In this document: one piece after another, positions 16,885-25,699 of the stretch
Numbering within the stretch: position 1 is the first letter of the stretch
Layout of the letters: every line of letters begins with the position of its first letter
NCBI GenBank assembly: GCA_963826795.1
Contig: CAWGYT010000004.1
Location: forward strand, 186,001 to 250,000
Direction: 5' to 3'
From: CAWGYT01 sp963826795
Lineage (GTDB): Bacteria > Planctomycetota > Planctomycetia > Pirellulales > Pirellulaceae
Length of the DNA stretch: 64,000 nucleotides
The notes under the pieces: generated by a model
Seen by the model: only the letters and a program-made list of their open reading frames with translations
Database searches by the model: none
Told to the model about the DNA's origin: nothing
Translations under genes and position numbers: made by a program

Positions 16885-17418
16885 CTAGAGCAGCTGACCG
16901 ACGGCGGTCGCGATCCCCGTGGGGTCCGCCATCCGTCCGATTCCGATTTGTCGGCAGCTAAGCCAGCCCGCCTGGGGCTCGACAAAGTGCACTCCGTCGG
17001 CCCGCAGTTGTTGAACATTTCGTTGGACGGCCGGGTGCTCCCACATGCGATCGTTCATGGCCGGCGCGACCAGGACCGGCCCTCGAAAACAGAGGTACAG
17101 CGTCGAGAGCAGGTCGTCAGCCGCTCCCCGCGCCATCTTGCTTAGAAAGTCGGCCGAGGCAGGGGCAATGCAAAGCAGATCGGCCGTCTCGGCCAGTTCG
17201 ATGTGTGCGCCGAGCGGATAGGCGGGATCGAACACTTCACACGCCACGGGCCGGCCGGTGAGGGCGGCGAATGTCGCGTGTCCCACAAACTGGCGGGCTG
17301 CGGCGGTCATCACGACCGTCACCTCCGACTGCTGCTGGACCAGTTGGCTGACGAGCGCGGCGGACTTGAACGCCGCGATCCCGCCCGTCACTCCGACGAT
17401 CAGCCGTCGAGCGTTCAT
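16885..17418 (-). CDS. coaC: Phosphopantothenoylcysteine decarboxylase (CoaC flavoprotein), stand-alone
   Basis: FMN-dependent decarboxylase that makes 4'-phosphopantetheine. It has 177 residues, with GVTGGIAAFKS (flavin phosphate loop), the catalytic-His segment AHIELAETAD, CIAPASADFLSKMA and the substrate clamp PAMNDRMWEHP. The C-terminus carries GWLSCRQIGIGRM with the substrate-clamp cysteine. Its start overlaps the rpoZ stop by 4 bp (ATGA), indicating translational coupling. A split CoaB/CoaC pair is less usual than a fused CoaBC; no trace of a frameshift between them is evident, since coaC ends cleanly at residue 177. Confidence 0.92.
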   Translation of the reverse strand: MNARRLIVGVTGGIAAFKSAALVSQLVQQQSEVTVVMTAAARQFVGHATFAALTGRPVACEVFDPAYPLGAHIELAETADLLCIAPASADFLSKMARGAADDLLSTLYLCFRGPVLVAPAMNDRMWEHPAVQRNVQQLRADGVHFVEPQAGWLSCRQIGIGRMADPTGIATAVGQLL

Positions 17419-17678
17419 AGGTTCGTCGGATCAAAGTCCGGCAAACCCGCCGATTCCTGGGTCTCGCCCGTAATCCGCACCTCGTTGGAGGTATCCAGAA
17501 AGATCTTGTCCTGGAGGATCTCCTGGAGCACGATCTCCATCTTGTTTTCGGTGTTCGCCTCGACCAGCGGCCTGCTACCCGCGTTCAACGCGACCAGCCG
17601 CTTCTGAATCAGGGTGGACAGCTTGAATCGACCACCGACCTTGTTGACGATGGCTTCCTCTTTCAGTTCTTCCAGCAT
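17415..17678 (-). CDS. rpoZ: RNA polymerase omega subunit
   Basis: Small RNA polymerase subunit that helps assemble beta'. It has 87 residues and contains KVGGRFKLSTLIQKRLVAL, the conserved core that contacts beta', then ENKMEIVLQEIL. The N-terminus MLEELKEEAIVN fits planctomycete omega. The gene lies between gmk and coaC, the usual neighbourhood for rpoZ, and its stop overlaps the coaC start. Confidence 0.93.
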   Translation of the reverse strand: MLEELKEEAIVNKVGGRFKLSTLIQKRLVALNAGSRPLVEANTENKMEIVLQEILQDKIFLDTSNEVRITGETQESAGLPDFDPTNL

Positions 17679-17722
17679 AAAACGTCTCTCCCGCGTGGTC
17701 AGGCTTCGGATTGTTCGTGAAC

Positions 17723-18289
17723 TTAAGATTCAGTCTGCAGCAGGCGACAGATCGTCGCGACGGTTTCATCGAGCGAGTCATTGACCAGATCGTGTCGATA
17801 CTGGTCCTTGAACTGCCATTCGTGCCGCGCCACCTCGAGTCGCCGGCGGATCGTTGCTTCGGACTCGGTGCCTCGACCGCGCAGCCGGCGTTCTAATTCC
17901 GTTAAACTGGAGGGGCGGACGAAAAACGAGATCGCCTGGGGAAACTTTTGGACCACCGCTTGCATGCCTTGCACATCGATCTCTAAGACTACCCAGTTCC
18001 CCGCACCGAGACTAGAGGATACGGTTGCGGCGAGGGTCCCGTACCAATAACCTCGCCCGTAGACCTCAAAACATTCCAGGAACTCCCCGGCGGCCCGACG
18101 ACGCTGAAACTCGGCGTCGTCCAGAAACAGGTAGTCAACTCCGGGCTGCTCTCCCTTCCGCGGCGGGCGCATCGTTGCCGAAACGCTCGCCGCCAACGGC
18201 AGCGGGCAGGACTCAAGCAGCCGTTTGACAATCGTCGTCTTGCCCGCCCCGGAGGGCCCGGAGATGATGACGACTCTTCCCTGCTGCAT
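17723..18289 (-). CDS. gmk: Guanylate kinase
   Basis: Phosphorylates GMP to GDP. It has 188 residues with the P-loop SGPSGAGKTT at the N-terminus, SATMRPPRKGEQPGVDY (GMP-binding arginines), FLECFEVYGRGYWYGT and LEIDVQGM. It ends in the C-terminal RRRLEVARHEW helix. The length is slightly short for the family (about 200). It sits between yicC and rpoZ on the minus strand. Confidence 0.96.
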   Translation of the reverse strand: MQQGRVVIISGPSGAGKTTIVKRLLESCPLPLAASVSATMRPPRKGEQPGVDYLFLDDAEFQRRRAAGEFLECFEVYGRGYWYGTLAATVSSSLGAGNWVVLEIDVQGMQAVVQKFPQAISFFVRPSSLTELERRLRGRGTESEATIRRRLEVARHEWQFKDQYRHDLVNDSLDETVATICRLLQTES

Positions 18290-18351
18290 GGCTCGGCTAC
18301 CCTTCCTCGGGCTCGGCGGCCAGGGCCGACGACGAGCCGCGGCGCGGGGAT

Positions 18352-19236
18352 CTATTCGACATTCTGGAGCATCTCTCGCAGGCGCTCGATCGCCGTTTTG
18401 ATTTGCACGACGTGGCGCGCGACCTGGGAATCGTTCGCCTTGGATCCGATCGTGTTGGTCTCGCGAAGCAACTCCTGAATCAAAAACTCCAGCTTGCGAC
18501 CGGCCGACTGCTCAGTCGACATGATCACGTCGAATTGCTGCAAATGGCTCCGCAGCCGGACCGTCTCTTCGCGAATATCCACGCGGTCGGCAAAAATGCC
18601 AACCTCCCGAATGATGGCCGTGGGATCGAGCTGCACGTTTTGATCGGCAAGCAGCTGGTTGATGCGTTCCAGCAGACGCACTTCGTAGCCACGCACCATC
18701 TCGGGGGCCCGCACCTCGATTTGCGCTAAGTCGGCCAGGATCGACTGGCAATTGTCATGCAGATCGGCGGCCAACGCCGCGCCTTCACGTTCTCTCATCC
18801 GATTCAAATGCTGCAACGCCTCGCCGATCACCGGCTCGACCCGCGGCCACTCCGCCTCGACGTCCACCCGCCGCCCGTCGCCCTCGGTCACCACCCCGGG
18901 CAGCGTCAGCAACGAGGCCAGCGTGACGTCCCCGTTGTCGTGTAAGCGAGAACTGAGTCCCGACAATTGGCGGTGATAACTGACCAGCAACGCCTCGTTC
19001 AAACGGTATTCGTCGTCGCCCGCCTCCCGTATGAGCTGGAGGTTGAGCTGCAGGGAGCCGCGCCGCACGTGCTGGCGAACCAGCGCCTCGATCGGGGCCT
19101 CAAGCGGCCCGTAGCCTTCCGGCAAGCGAGTCGAAAGTTTGAGATGGCGGTTGTTAACCGAGCGGATTTCGGCACGTACCAAGATCCCGGCCATTTGCCG
19201 CTGTGCCTCGCCGAAACCCGTCATACTGAGCAACAC
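18352..19236 (-). CDS. yicC: YicC-family endoribonuclease-like protein
   Basis: Member of the YicC/YloC family of stress-induced endoribonucleases. From the GTG at 19236 the protein has 294 residues: LLSMTGFGEAQ at the N-terminus, IRSVNNRHLKLSTRLPE, and the C-terminal ADRVDIREETVRLRSHL, GRKLEFLIQELLRETNTIGSKAND and VVQIKTAIERLREM. All are family hallmarks. AAGGG lies 7 nt before the GTG; starts at 19263 and 19281 are open but lack such a site. It precedes gmk, the usual yicC-gmk-rpoZ order. Confidence 0.93.
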   Translation of the reverse strand: MLLSMTGFGEAQRQMAGILVRAEIRSVNNRHLKLSTRLPEGYGPLEAPIEALVRQHVRRGSLQLNLQLIREAGDDEYRLNEALLVSYHRQLSGLSSRLHDNGDVTLASLLTLPGVVTEGDGRRVDVEAEWPRVEPVIGEALQHLNRMREREGAALAADLHDNCQSILADLAQIEVRAPEMVRGYEVRLLERINQLLADQNVQLDPTAIIREVGIFADRVDIREETVRLRSHLQQFDVIMSTEQSAGRKLEFLIQELLRETNTIGSKANDSQVARHVVQIKTAIERLREMLQNVE

Positions 19237-19443
19237 GTCGTAACCCTTTTTCCTGGTCTTCATTAAAACGAAAGTGGCCACGCCCGATTCAGGGTAAGGC
19301 GACCGCCGCGGGGTCCAATTCCTGCCCGGCTTGCGCCGCCGGTCAGAACCCGTGCAACGAATCGAACTCGCTTCCAGACGATCGGATCGCGGACGAGGTC
19401 CCGGGCGCTCTTGCGGCGTCGGGCCGGAACCGGCGCAGGAGCA

Positions 19444-20004
19444 CTATTGCTCGTTCGTCTCAGCCGGTGCGGAGTCGGCTGGCGGAGCGGGACTCTCGGC
19501 CGCAGGTTCCAGCGACTGGCCACTTGTGATCTCTGCCGCCGGGTTCGATGCCGGCGCGGCACCGGTGTCGGTGCTCCCGCCACCGCTCGAGTCTGGCACG
19601 GCCGCACCTTCGCCGGGGATGGGCGGAAGCAACGGTTGGTCGGATCCCGGGGTCGCACTGCCCGGAATGATTTCGGGGCTGGACGGCGGCGTCGCGCTGC
19701 CCAGCGGTCCGGTCGAGCTGCCCAGGTACTTCACGGCACCCACCGACAGCAACAGCCAGAAGACGGACAAGCCCACGGTGATTTTCGTGAAGGTGTCCCC
19801 GGCCTTGGTCCCGAAGGCGCTTTGGCCTCCCATCCCACCGAACGCGCCGGCGAGTCCGCCACCACGACCTCGTTGGACCAGCACCAGCAGGATCAACAGG
19901 ATGGCGGTGATCGTCAGCAGAATGCCGTAAAAATACTGAGCAAAACTGGCGATCAGTACGGTGCTGCTCGGTTCAAGCATGGCAAAATCGATCACTGACA
20001 TCAA
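19444..20004 (-). CDS. secG: SecG preprotein translocase subunit with long Pro-rich tail
   Basis: Accessory membrane subunit of the SecYEG channel. Two membrane segments (ILLTITAILLILLVLVQ and ITVGLSVFWLLLSVG) flank the conserved cytoplasmic loop GRGGGLAGAFGG followed by SAFGTKAGD. The core ends near residue 95. It is followed by about 90 residues rich in Pro, Ser, Ala and Gly (PLLPPIPGEGAAVPDSSGGG), much longer than the typical SecG. By topology the tail would lie in the periplasm. It sits between tpiA and yicC on the minus strand. Confidence 0.92.
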   Translation of the reverse strand: MMSVIDFAMLEPSSTVLIASFAQYFYGILLTITAILLILLVLVQRGRGGGLAGAFGGMGGQSAFGTKAGDTFTKITVGLSVFWLLLSVGAVKYLGSSTGPLGSATPPSSPEIIPGSATPGSDQPLLPPIPGEGAAVPDSSGGGSTDTGAAPASNPAAEITSGQSLEPAAESPAPPADSAPAETNEQ

Positions 20005-20103
20005 TCAAACTCCCTCACGTTGGCAGCTGGCTGCTTGGATAGGTTACGCGCTTCGTGTCCGCGGCGTTCGTGTCCGCGGCGCTTCGGCTCGGGGCTGCTT
20101 TGG

Positions 20104-20865
20104 TTACGTCGTGGCGGCCGCTTGGACGATCGCCAGGAAACTGGCCGATTTCAGGGCGGCACCGCCGACCAGCGCCCCATCGATATTGGGTTGAGCCATC
20201 AACTCCGCTGCGTTGTCCGGCTTGACGCTGCCCCCATATTGGATTCGCACGGCGTCCGCCACCGCCGCTCCGGCTCGATCATGTAGCATTTGCCGCAGGC
20301 TGGCGTGGACTTCCTCGGCCTGCTCAGGAGTTGCCACGCGTCCGGTCCCGATCGCCCAGACGGGCTCGTACGCGATCACGCAGCGTCCTAGCTGCTCGGC
20401 CGAGACGCCAGCCAACGAGCCGTCGAACTGGTCCTGAATCACCTCGAGTGTCTTTCCGGCTTCTCGCTGTTCCAGCAATTCGCCGACGCAAAGGATCGGG
20501 ATCAGGCCGGCTGCCAGGGCGGTGTGCAGTTTGCGGTTGACGTCCTGATTGCTCTCGCCCAGCACGTTTCGCCGCTCACTGTGACCCAAGATGACATATT
20601 GGCAGCCCACATCCAGCAGCATTCCGGCGCTGATCTCGCCCGTAAACGCCCCCTCGGCCTCGAAGTAAAGGTTCTGCGCCCCCAGCTTCAACGCGGAGCC
20701 GTCTAGCGTTTGAGCGACGCAGTCCAGGTACACGAACGGAGGACACACGGCGACGTCGACGGGCAGTCCGCTGGCCAAGCCGCTCTTGAGCTCCGACACG
20801 AGCTCGAGCGATGCGTGTCGCGTCAGGTTCATTTTCCAATTTCCGGCGACGAAGGGCGTTCTCAC
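20104..20865 (-). CDS. tpiA: Triosephosphate isomerase
   Basis: Interconverts dihydroxyacetone phosphate and glyceraldehyde 3-phosphate. It is 253 residues long, as expected. AGNWKMN holds the catalytic Lys, ILGHSERR the catalytic His, and AYEPVWAIGTG the catalytic Glu with the flexible loop. YGGSVKPDN and DGALVGGAAL close the phosphate site. The start is GTG at 20865 with AAGGAG 7 nt upstream. It lies 20 bp after the aroF stop, consistent with one transcript. Confidence 0.97.
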   Translation of the reverse strand: MRTPFVAGNWKMNLTRHASLELVSELKSGLASGLPVDVAVCPPFVYLDCVAQTLDGSALKLGAQNLYFEAEGAFTGEISAGMLLDVGCQYVILGHSERRNVLGESNQDVNRKLHTALAAGLIPILCVGELLEQREAGKTLEVIQDQFDGSLAGVSAEQLGRCVIAYEPVWAIGTGRVATPEQAEEVHASLRQMLHDRAGAAVADAVRIQYGGSVKPDNAAELMAQPNIDGALVGGAALKSASFLAIVQAAATT

Positions 20866-20885
20866 GCGGGAGCTCCTTTTTGCTG

Positions 20886-21903
20886 TCAGCTAATCGTCTT
20901 GTGGATGAGTTTGGCCAGCGCCCGCAGCTGCCCGGCGAGCTCGGCGTACTGCTCGGGCAAGAGCGCCTGCGGGCCGTCCGACTTGGCCACCTCAGGGCAA
21001 TCGTGAACTTCGATGTGCACCCCGTCGGCCCCGGCTGCCAGTCCGGCCATGGCGCAGCGCCGGGATCATATCGGGACGGCCGATCGCGTGGCTGGGATCC
21101 ACGATAATGGGCAGGTGCGAGAACAGCTTCACGGCCGGCACGGCCGAGACGTCAAACAGATTTCGCGTCACCTTGTCGAACCCGCGAATGCCCCGCTCGC
21201 ACAGCACGACCTGCGAGTTGCCCTGCGAGAGCACATACTCGGCGCTCATCAGCAAGTCCTCGATCGTGGCGCTCATGCCGCGCTTCAGCAACACGGGTTT
21301 GCCCAACTGGCCGACTTCCGTCAGCAGCACGAAGTTCTGCATGTTGCGGGCGCCGATTTGCACAAAGTCCGCATACTCGCCCACCAGCTCGACACGTCGC
21401 GGGTCCATGACCTCGGTTACGATCGGCATCGCATGTCGGTCGCCGACCTCCCGCAAGATCTTCAAGCCGTCTTCGCCCAGCCCTTGAAACGAATAGGGGC
21501 TGGTCCGTGGCTTAAACGCGCCGCCCCGAAAAATGTTCGCTCCGGCCGCCTTCACGGCCGCCGCGATCCGATCCATCCGCTCCGGTTCCTCCACCGCGCA
21601 CGGCCCGGCGATCATGGCGAGATGCCCGCCGCCGATTTTGACCCCGGCGACGTCAATCACGCTCGGCTGAGGATGGGCCTCGAGGCTCGCAAGCTTGTAG
21701 GCCGGCAAGATGGGCAATACATCGGCCACCCCCGGGATCGCTCGCAACGGCTCGGCCTGTAGCAACGACTCGTCGCCAATCACACCGACAATCGTGCGGT
21801 ACGTGCCCCGGCTCAGATGGGCCTGCAGGCCTAACGCCTCCACCCGCTGGATCACATGCTGAATCTGTGGCTCGGTGACCCCTGAACGAAGGATGATAAT
21901 CAC
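20886..21903 (-). CDS. aroF: 3-deoxy-7-phosphoheptulonate synthase, AroF type with ferredoxin-like domain (one frameshift)
   Basis: First step of the shikimate pathway. From the GTG at 21903 (AGGGG upstream) the protein has an N-terminal ferredoxin-like regulatory domain (VIIILRSGVTEPQ), then the TIM barrel: AMIAGPCAVE, RGGAFKPRTSPYSFQG, EVMDPR, QIGARNMQNF, LLKRGMSATIEDLL, LCERGIRGF and PIIVDPSHAIGR. Near 21062 one surplus base shifts the frame. The true tail continues AGLAAGADGVHIEVHDCPE, then SDGPQALLPEQY, and stops at 20886. Without the shift the protein would end in unrelated Arg-rich sequence. Total about 338 residues. Confidence 0.92.
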
Positions 21904-22010
21904 AACCGCACCCCTAGAGAACTCACCCACCCGCAAAAAAGTGAACCCGCGAGTCTACCAAAGTTACCCGCTTCGCGTCGAGGGGAAGTCCAACGCGGCG
22001 TGAGGAGGTC

Positions 22011-22062
22011 CACCGCATGCCCCTTCTCCCCCACGCGGGAGAACGTGGCCGAAGGCAATCCT
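22011..22062. repeat. Partial copy of the 148-bp dispersed repeat
   Basis: Contains the CCCTTCTCCCCCACGCGGGAGAA hairpin region and GTGGCCGAAGGC in the same order as the complete units at 35765-36820, but diverges after GAAGGC. It is a degenerate solo fragment in the aroF-gltA spacer. Confidence 0.75.
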
Positions 22063-22222
22063 GTTCGGCACTCAGGTTGCTCGATAGGTCAGCGTGAGTG
22101 GAAAATTCGGCGGAAGGGGTTGAGGCGAGTGAAGGTAAGGTGGAGAGATGGTTGTCGAGGCGAGGGGATTGGTTGAGCGCACCGCAGCAACGGCCGTCGA
22201 CTGCCATGGGGCAGGGCGGTTC

Positions 22223-22291
22223 TTAAGCGTCGTGTCGCTTGAGTTTTTCCAGATGCGCCAGCAGTCCCTCGTCGTCGGCCCAGCCGTTCCG
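22223..22291 (-). pseudogene. C-terminal remnant of an unidentified gene
   Basis: On the minus strand a clean frame reads NGWADDEGLLAHLEKLKRHDA followed by a stop. This looks like a natural, helical C-terminus rather than random sequence. Directly upstream of it lies a single arm of the GGGGTCAGG repeat (about 22290-22310), so the rest of the gene seems to have been lost at a repeat junction. I cannot name the parent family. Confidence 0.35.
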
Positions 22292-22390
22292 CGCGAAAAG
22301 GGGTCAGGTCTCTTTTTCGAGGCGACTTACGGCAAATGCGCAGAAGGTGATGTGAGGGGCATCGAGTGGCGGGTCTGGAGCTTTCTTTGA

Positions 22391-22470
22391 TAGACCGTCT
22401 GGGGTTTTCTTGGGGTTTTCTGGGGTTTTCTGGTCTGGGGTTTTCTGGAGTTTTCGTCTGGAATTTTCGT
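22391..22470. repeat. Imperfect micro-repeats of TCTGGGGTTTTC
   Basis: The short unit (T)CTGGGGTTTTCT is repeated about six times with small variations (for example GGGGTTTTCTTGGGGTTTTCTGG). Such slippage-prone sequence is unusual next to the GC-rich surroundings and encodes no supported protein. Confidence 0.8.
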
Positions 22471-22524
22471 CCCGCGGCCGCACTCGTCGACCCGAGACAC
22501 CCGGATACCCGGCGAGCCAAACGC

Positions 22525-22665
22525 AAAGTAGACCGTCTGGATCTTTGTACAAAGTAGACCGTCTGGATCTTTGTACAAAGTAGACCGTCTGGATCTTTGT
22601 GTCTGGGTCTTTGTGTGCAAAGTAGACCGTCTGGATCTTAGATGGGTCGTCTGGATCTTAGACCG
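22525..22665. repeat. 26-bp tandem repeats (GTAGACCGTCTGGATCTTTG type)
   Basis: Two identical 26-bp units (22525-22550 and 22551-22576) and a near-identical third are followed by shortened variants ending with GTCGTCTGGATCTTAGA twice. The core GTAGACCGTCTGGATCTT occurs at least four times. It lies between the TCTGGGG micro-repeats and inverted copies of the 148-bp repeat. No gene is supported here; it has none of the spacer pattern of a CRISPR array. Confidence 0.9.
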
Positions 22666-22960
22666 CATGTCCCTTCTCCCCAACGCGGGAGAAGGTGGCC
22701 GAAGGCCGGATGAGGGGGGCGAGCGGCTCCCAGCGTGTAACCCTCACCCGCCCGGGCCCCGCGAGCGGGTCCCGGCCGACCTCTGCCGGCTTCGGGAGAC
22801 TCTCTCGGCTTCGGGAGACTTGGGAGACTCTCCGGCTTCGGGAGAGATGAGTACTGCATGTCCCTTCTCCCCAACGCGGGAGAAGGTGGCCGAAGGCCGG
22901 ATGAGGGGGGCGATAACGGCCGTCCCCCAGCCAGCTCTCACCCGTCCCTTGTCCCCGCTA
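22666..22960 (-). repeat. Two degenerate copies of the 148-bp dispersed repeat, inverted
   Basis: Two blocks, starting near 22670 and 22857, carry CCCTTCTCCCCAACGCGGGAGAAGG followed by GTGGCCGAAGGCCGGATGAGG, the complement of the units at 35765-36820. Short GGCTTCGGGAGACTC repeats fill the space between them. The second copy decays into unique sequence just before the citrate synthase gene. Confidence 0.85.
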
Positions 22961-23085
22961 CTGAAATCGAGAAAATCCTCTAGAATGGTGCGGTCGCGGG
23001 GCAAGTCTCTCAGAGGCACGAAGGTGTAATGGCAACGGGGCCCCGCCGGATCCTGGGAAACCCCTTCGAAAAAAGGACGGTCTGG

Positions 23086-24390
23086 ATGCCCGAAATCGAG
23101 AGCTCGACAAAAATGGCCAAACTTCTGGTCGATGGCGCTCAAATCGACCTGCCAGTGATCGAGGGGACGGAGGCCGAGAAGGCCGTCGACATCTCGCAGT
23201 TACGGCGCAACACCGGGCTCATCACGCTCGACGAAGGCTACGTCAACACGGGCGCCGCGGTCAGTTCGGTGACCTTCCTGGACGGCGATCTCGGGATCCT
23301 TCGCTATCGGGGGTATCCGATCGAAGAATTGGCCGCGCGAAGCGATTTCGTCGAGTGCTGTTACCTTTTGATTTACGGGGAACTGCCGAACGCCGATCAG
23401 CTCACGGAATTTCGCGGGTGCGATCCGTCGGCATACGATGCTGCATGAGGACATGAAATCGTTCTACAACGGCTTCCCCCGCGACGCGCACCCCATGGCG
23501 ATCCTCTCGTCGGTCGTCAGCGCCCTGTCCACTTTCTATCAAGATGCGCTCGATCCCGCGATCCCGAACAGGTGGCGGTCTCGATCCATCGGTTGATCGC
23601 CAAATTGCCGACGATCGCCGCGTATAGCTACAAGAAATCGATTGGGCAGCCGTTCATCTACCCGGACAACGACTTGAATTATTGCGAGAACTTTTTGCGG
23701 ATGATGTTCGCGGTGCCCAGTGAGCCGTACGAATTGGATCCGGACTTTGTGCAGGCCCTGAACCTGCTGCTGATCGTGCACGCGGATCACGAGCAAAACT
23801 GCAGCACCAGCACGGTGCGGATGGTGGGATCGTCCGACGCCAATCTGTTCGCGTCCATTTCCGCTGGCATCGGCGCACTCTGGGGACCATTGCACGGCGG
23901 GGCGAACGAAGCCGTCGTCGATATGCTCGAGCATATCGTGCAAGACGGAGGGGACGTCTCGAAATACGTTGCGATGGCCAAGGACAAGAAGCACCACTTC
24001 CGCCTGATGGGCTTCGGACACCGCGTCTACAAGAACTACGACCCGCGCGCGTTGATCATCAAGAAGGCGTGCGACAAGCTGCTTTCGAAACTGCACATCC
24101 GCGATCCGCTGTTTGAGGTCGCGCAGAAATTGGAAGAGGTCGCGGTGCACGACCCGTACTTCGCCGAACGGAAGCTGTTTCCCAACGTCGACTTCTATTC
24201 GGGCGTCATCTACCGCGCCCTGGGAATCCCGGTTCCGATGTTCACGGTCCTGTTCGCCATGGGCCGTCTGCCCGGCTGGATCGCCCACTGGATGGAAATG
24301 CACGCCTCGCCTCACAAGCGGATCGACCGGCCGCGGCAAGTCTACATGGGCTCCCGCCAGCGATCCTACGTGCCGATCGAAGATCGGTAG
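23086..24390 (+). CDS. gltA: Citrate synthase (two compensating frameshifts)
   Basis: Condenses acetyl-CoA and oxaloacetate, opening the TCA cycle. The joined frame gives about 434 residues: MPEIESSTKMAKLLVDG, RNTGLITLDEGY, GILRYRGYPIEELA, MLHEDMKSFY, HADHEQNCSTSTVRMVGSS (catalytic His), LWGPLHGGANEAV (second His), MGFGHRVYKNYDPRA and FAMGRLPGWIAHW, ending PIEDR. One base is surplus near 23420 and one is missing near 23555, so about 45 residues are read in another frame. ATG 23086 has AAGGA 8 nt upstream; ATG 23029 is an alternative. Conservation on both sides favours a functional gene and sequence error. Confidence 0.92.
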
Positions 24391-24529
24391 GCTGCCCCAT
24401 CGCGACGATGGCATCCGTCCCATATTAACCTGACCCGACCCGTTTTCCTGACCGATACATGAAGATATGCCGTTCCGTGGCCAACGGCGGTCGTCATTCG
24501 TAACGCGTCTTCGAACGGGAAGGGAATCC

Positions 24530-25570
24530 ATGGGTCGCCGCCACTCGCCAAAACTCGCCTGGATCTTCTCCGCTGACATTGCCTGTGCCACTCCGCTTGG
24601 GGCCGACGAGATGACGCCGGCCCGTGAGACGATGCCGCTGGCGGTCCGCGTGATTGAACTTCGGCCCGGCGTTGCGGAAAGCCCTTCCCCGGTTACCTCG
24701 GCCCTGCGTCTGGACCCCTCAGGGCGGTACGTCGTGGCGGCGGGTGACGACCACTTGGTGCGGATCCTGGATGTCGCGACGGGACGGGAAGTGCGTCGAA
24801 TGCCGGGTCACGTGGACTGGGTGGATTCCGTGGCGATCTCACCCGACGGGGTTTGGCTTGCGACGGCGGGCATGGACCACCAGGTACGCGTCTGGGAGAT
24901 CGCGACGGGCGAGCTGCGTTGGGCGGCCTCTTCCCTGCGTGGCGCCGTTGCGCAGGTGCGCTACAGCCATGATGGCGACGTCCTGGCCGCGGTCGGCTTC
25001 GGCCAGCCACTCCAAATCTTCGACGCCCAAGAGGGCCGAGTGATCCAGGAGCTCGCCTGTCCCTGCCGAGACATGCGAGGACTGGCCTTTTCTCCGGACG
25101 ATCGCTATCTGGCCGGCGGAGGGCGGAATGGTCGAGTGAGGATTTGGGAAGTCGCCCGCGGCGAGGTGGTGACCACGTTTGCGGCCCATCGGCAGCGGAT
25201 TCGCGCCTTGACGTTCGACCAGGAAGGCGAGCATCTGATCACGGCCGGCGAAGACCGAGCGGTGCGGGTGTGGCAGTGGCGGAGTCAGACCGAGCTGTTT
25301 TCCCTGGCGGGCGTCCCGGGCAAGGTCCTGGCGTTGACCGCGTTGCCCGGCGGCCATTTGGCGACGGCGGGCAGCGACAACGTCATTCGCGTCTGGGACC
25401 TTGGTCAGCAAAGGTTGGTCAGCCAGTTGCGCGGTCATCAGGGCTCCGTCGCGGCGCTGGACGCCGACGATCGCTGGCTGGTTTCGGGCAGCTTCGATGG
25501 CTCGCTCCGAGTTTGGCCGCTCAGCCGAGATCGATCGTGCCTTGGCGGTCTTGCGACAACGTCGCGGTGA
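24530..25570 (+). CDS. WD40-repeat protein
   Basis: About 346 residues made almost wholly of WD40 repeats: VTSALRLDPSGRYVVAAGDD, VDSVAISPDGVWLATAGMD, HQVRVWEIATGE, MRGLAFSPDDRYLAGGG, VRIWEVARGE, ALTFDQEGEHLITAGED and VRVWQW, ending SGSFDGSLRVWPL. Seven blades would close one beta-propeller used for protein binding. The start at 24530 has AAGGGA upstream and leads into a weakly hydrophobic N-terminus. After LRVWPLS the +1 frame (EIDRALAVLRQRRGERL, stop at 25637) looks more natural than the annotated last 13 residues, so the true end may be 25637. It precedes the giant surface protein. Confidence 0.82.
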   Translation: MGRRHSPKLAWIFSADIACATPLGADEMTPARETMPLAVRVIELRPGVAESPSPVTSALRLDPSGRYVVAAGDDHLVRILDVATGREVRRMPGHVDWVDSVAISPDGVWLATAGMDHQVRVWEIATGELRWAASSLRGAVAQVRYSHDGDVLAAVGFGQPLQIFDAQEGRVIQELACPCRDMRGLAFSPDDRYLAGGGRNGRVRIWEVARGEVVTTFAAHRQRIRALTFDQEGEHLITAGEDRAVRVWQWRSQTELFSLAGVPGKVLALTALPGGHLATAGSDNVIRVWDLGQQRLVSQLRGHQGSVAALDADDRWLVSGSFDGSLRVWPLSRDRSCLGGLATTSR

Positions 25571-25699
25571 GCGGCTGACGCAGGACGTGCGTGACCCCAG
25601 CGAGACGCATCCGACGGCGACGGTCGAGGGGCCGTAACCGCCAGCTTCACCCGCAGGGAGCTCCAGGATTTCAGACGAGGCAACAGGGAGGTTGCAAAC

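Noticed and set aside
22525..22665. Tandem repeats considered as a CRISPR array
   Set aside because: The units are directly adjacent with no unique spacers, and no cas gene is present in the window.
22089..22683. Several minus-strand frames of 80-145 codons in the aroF-gltA spacer
   Set aside because: They run through micro-repeats and tandem repeats and read as low-complexity peptides. Only the short C-terminal remnant at 22223-22291 looks gene-like.
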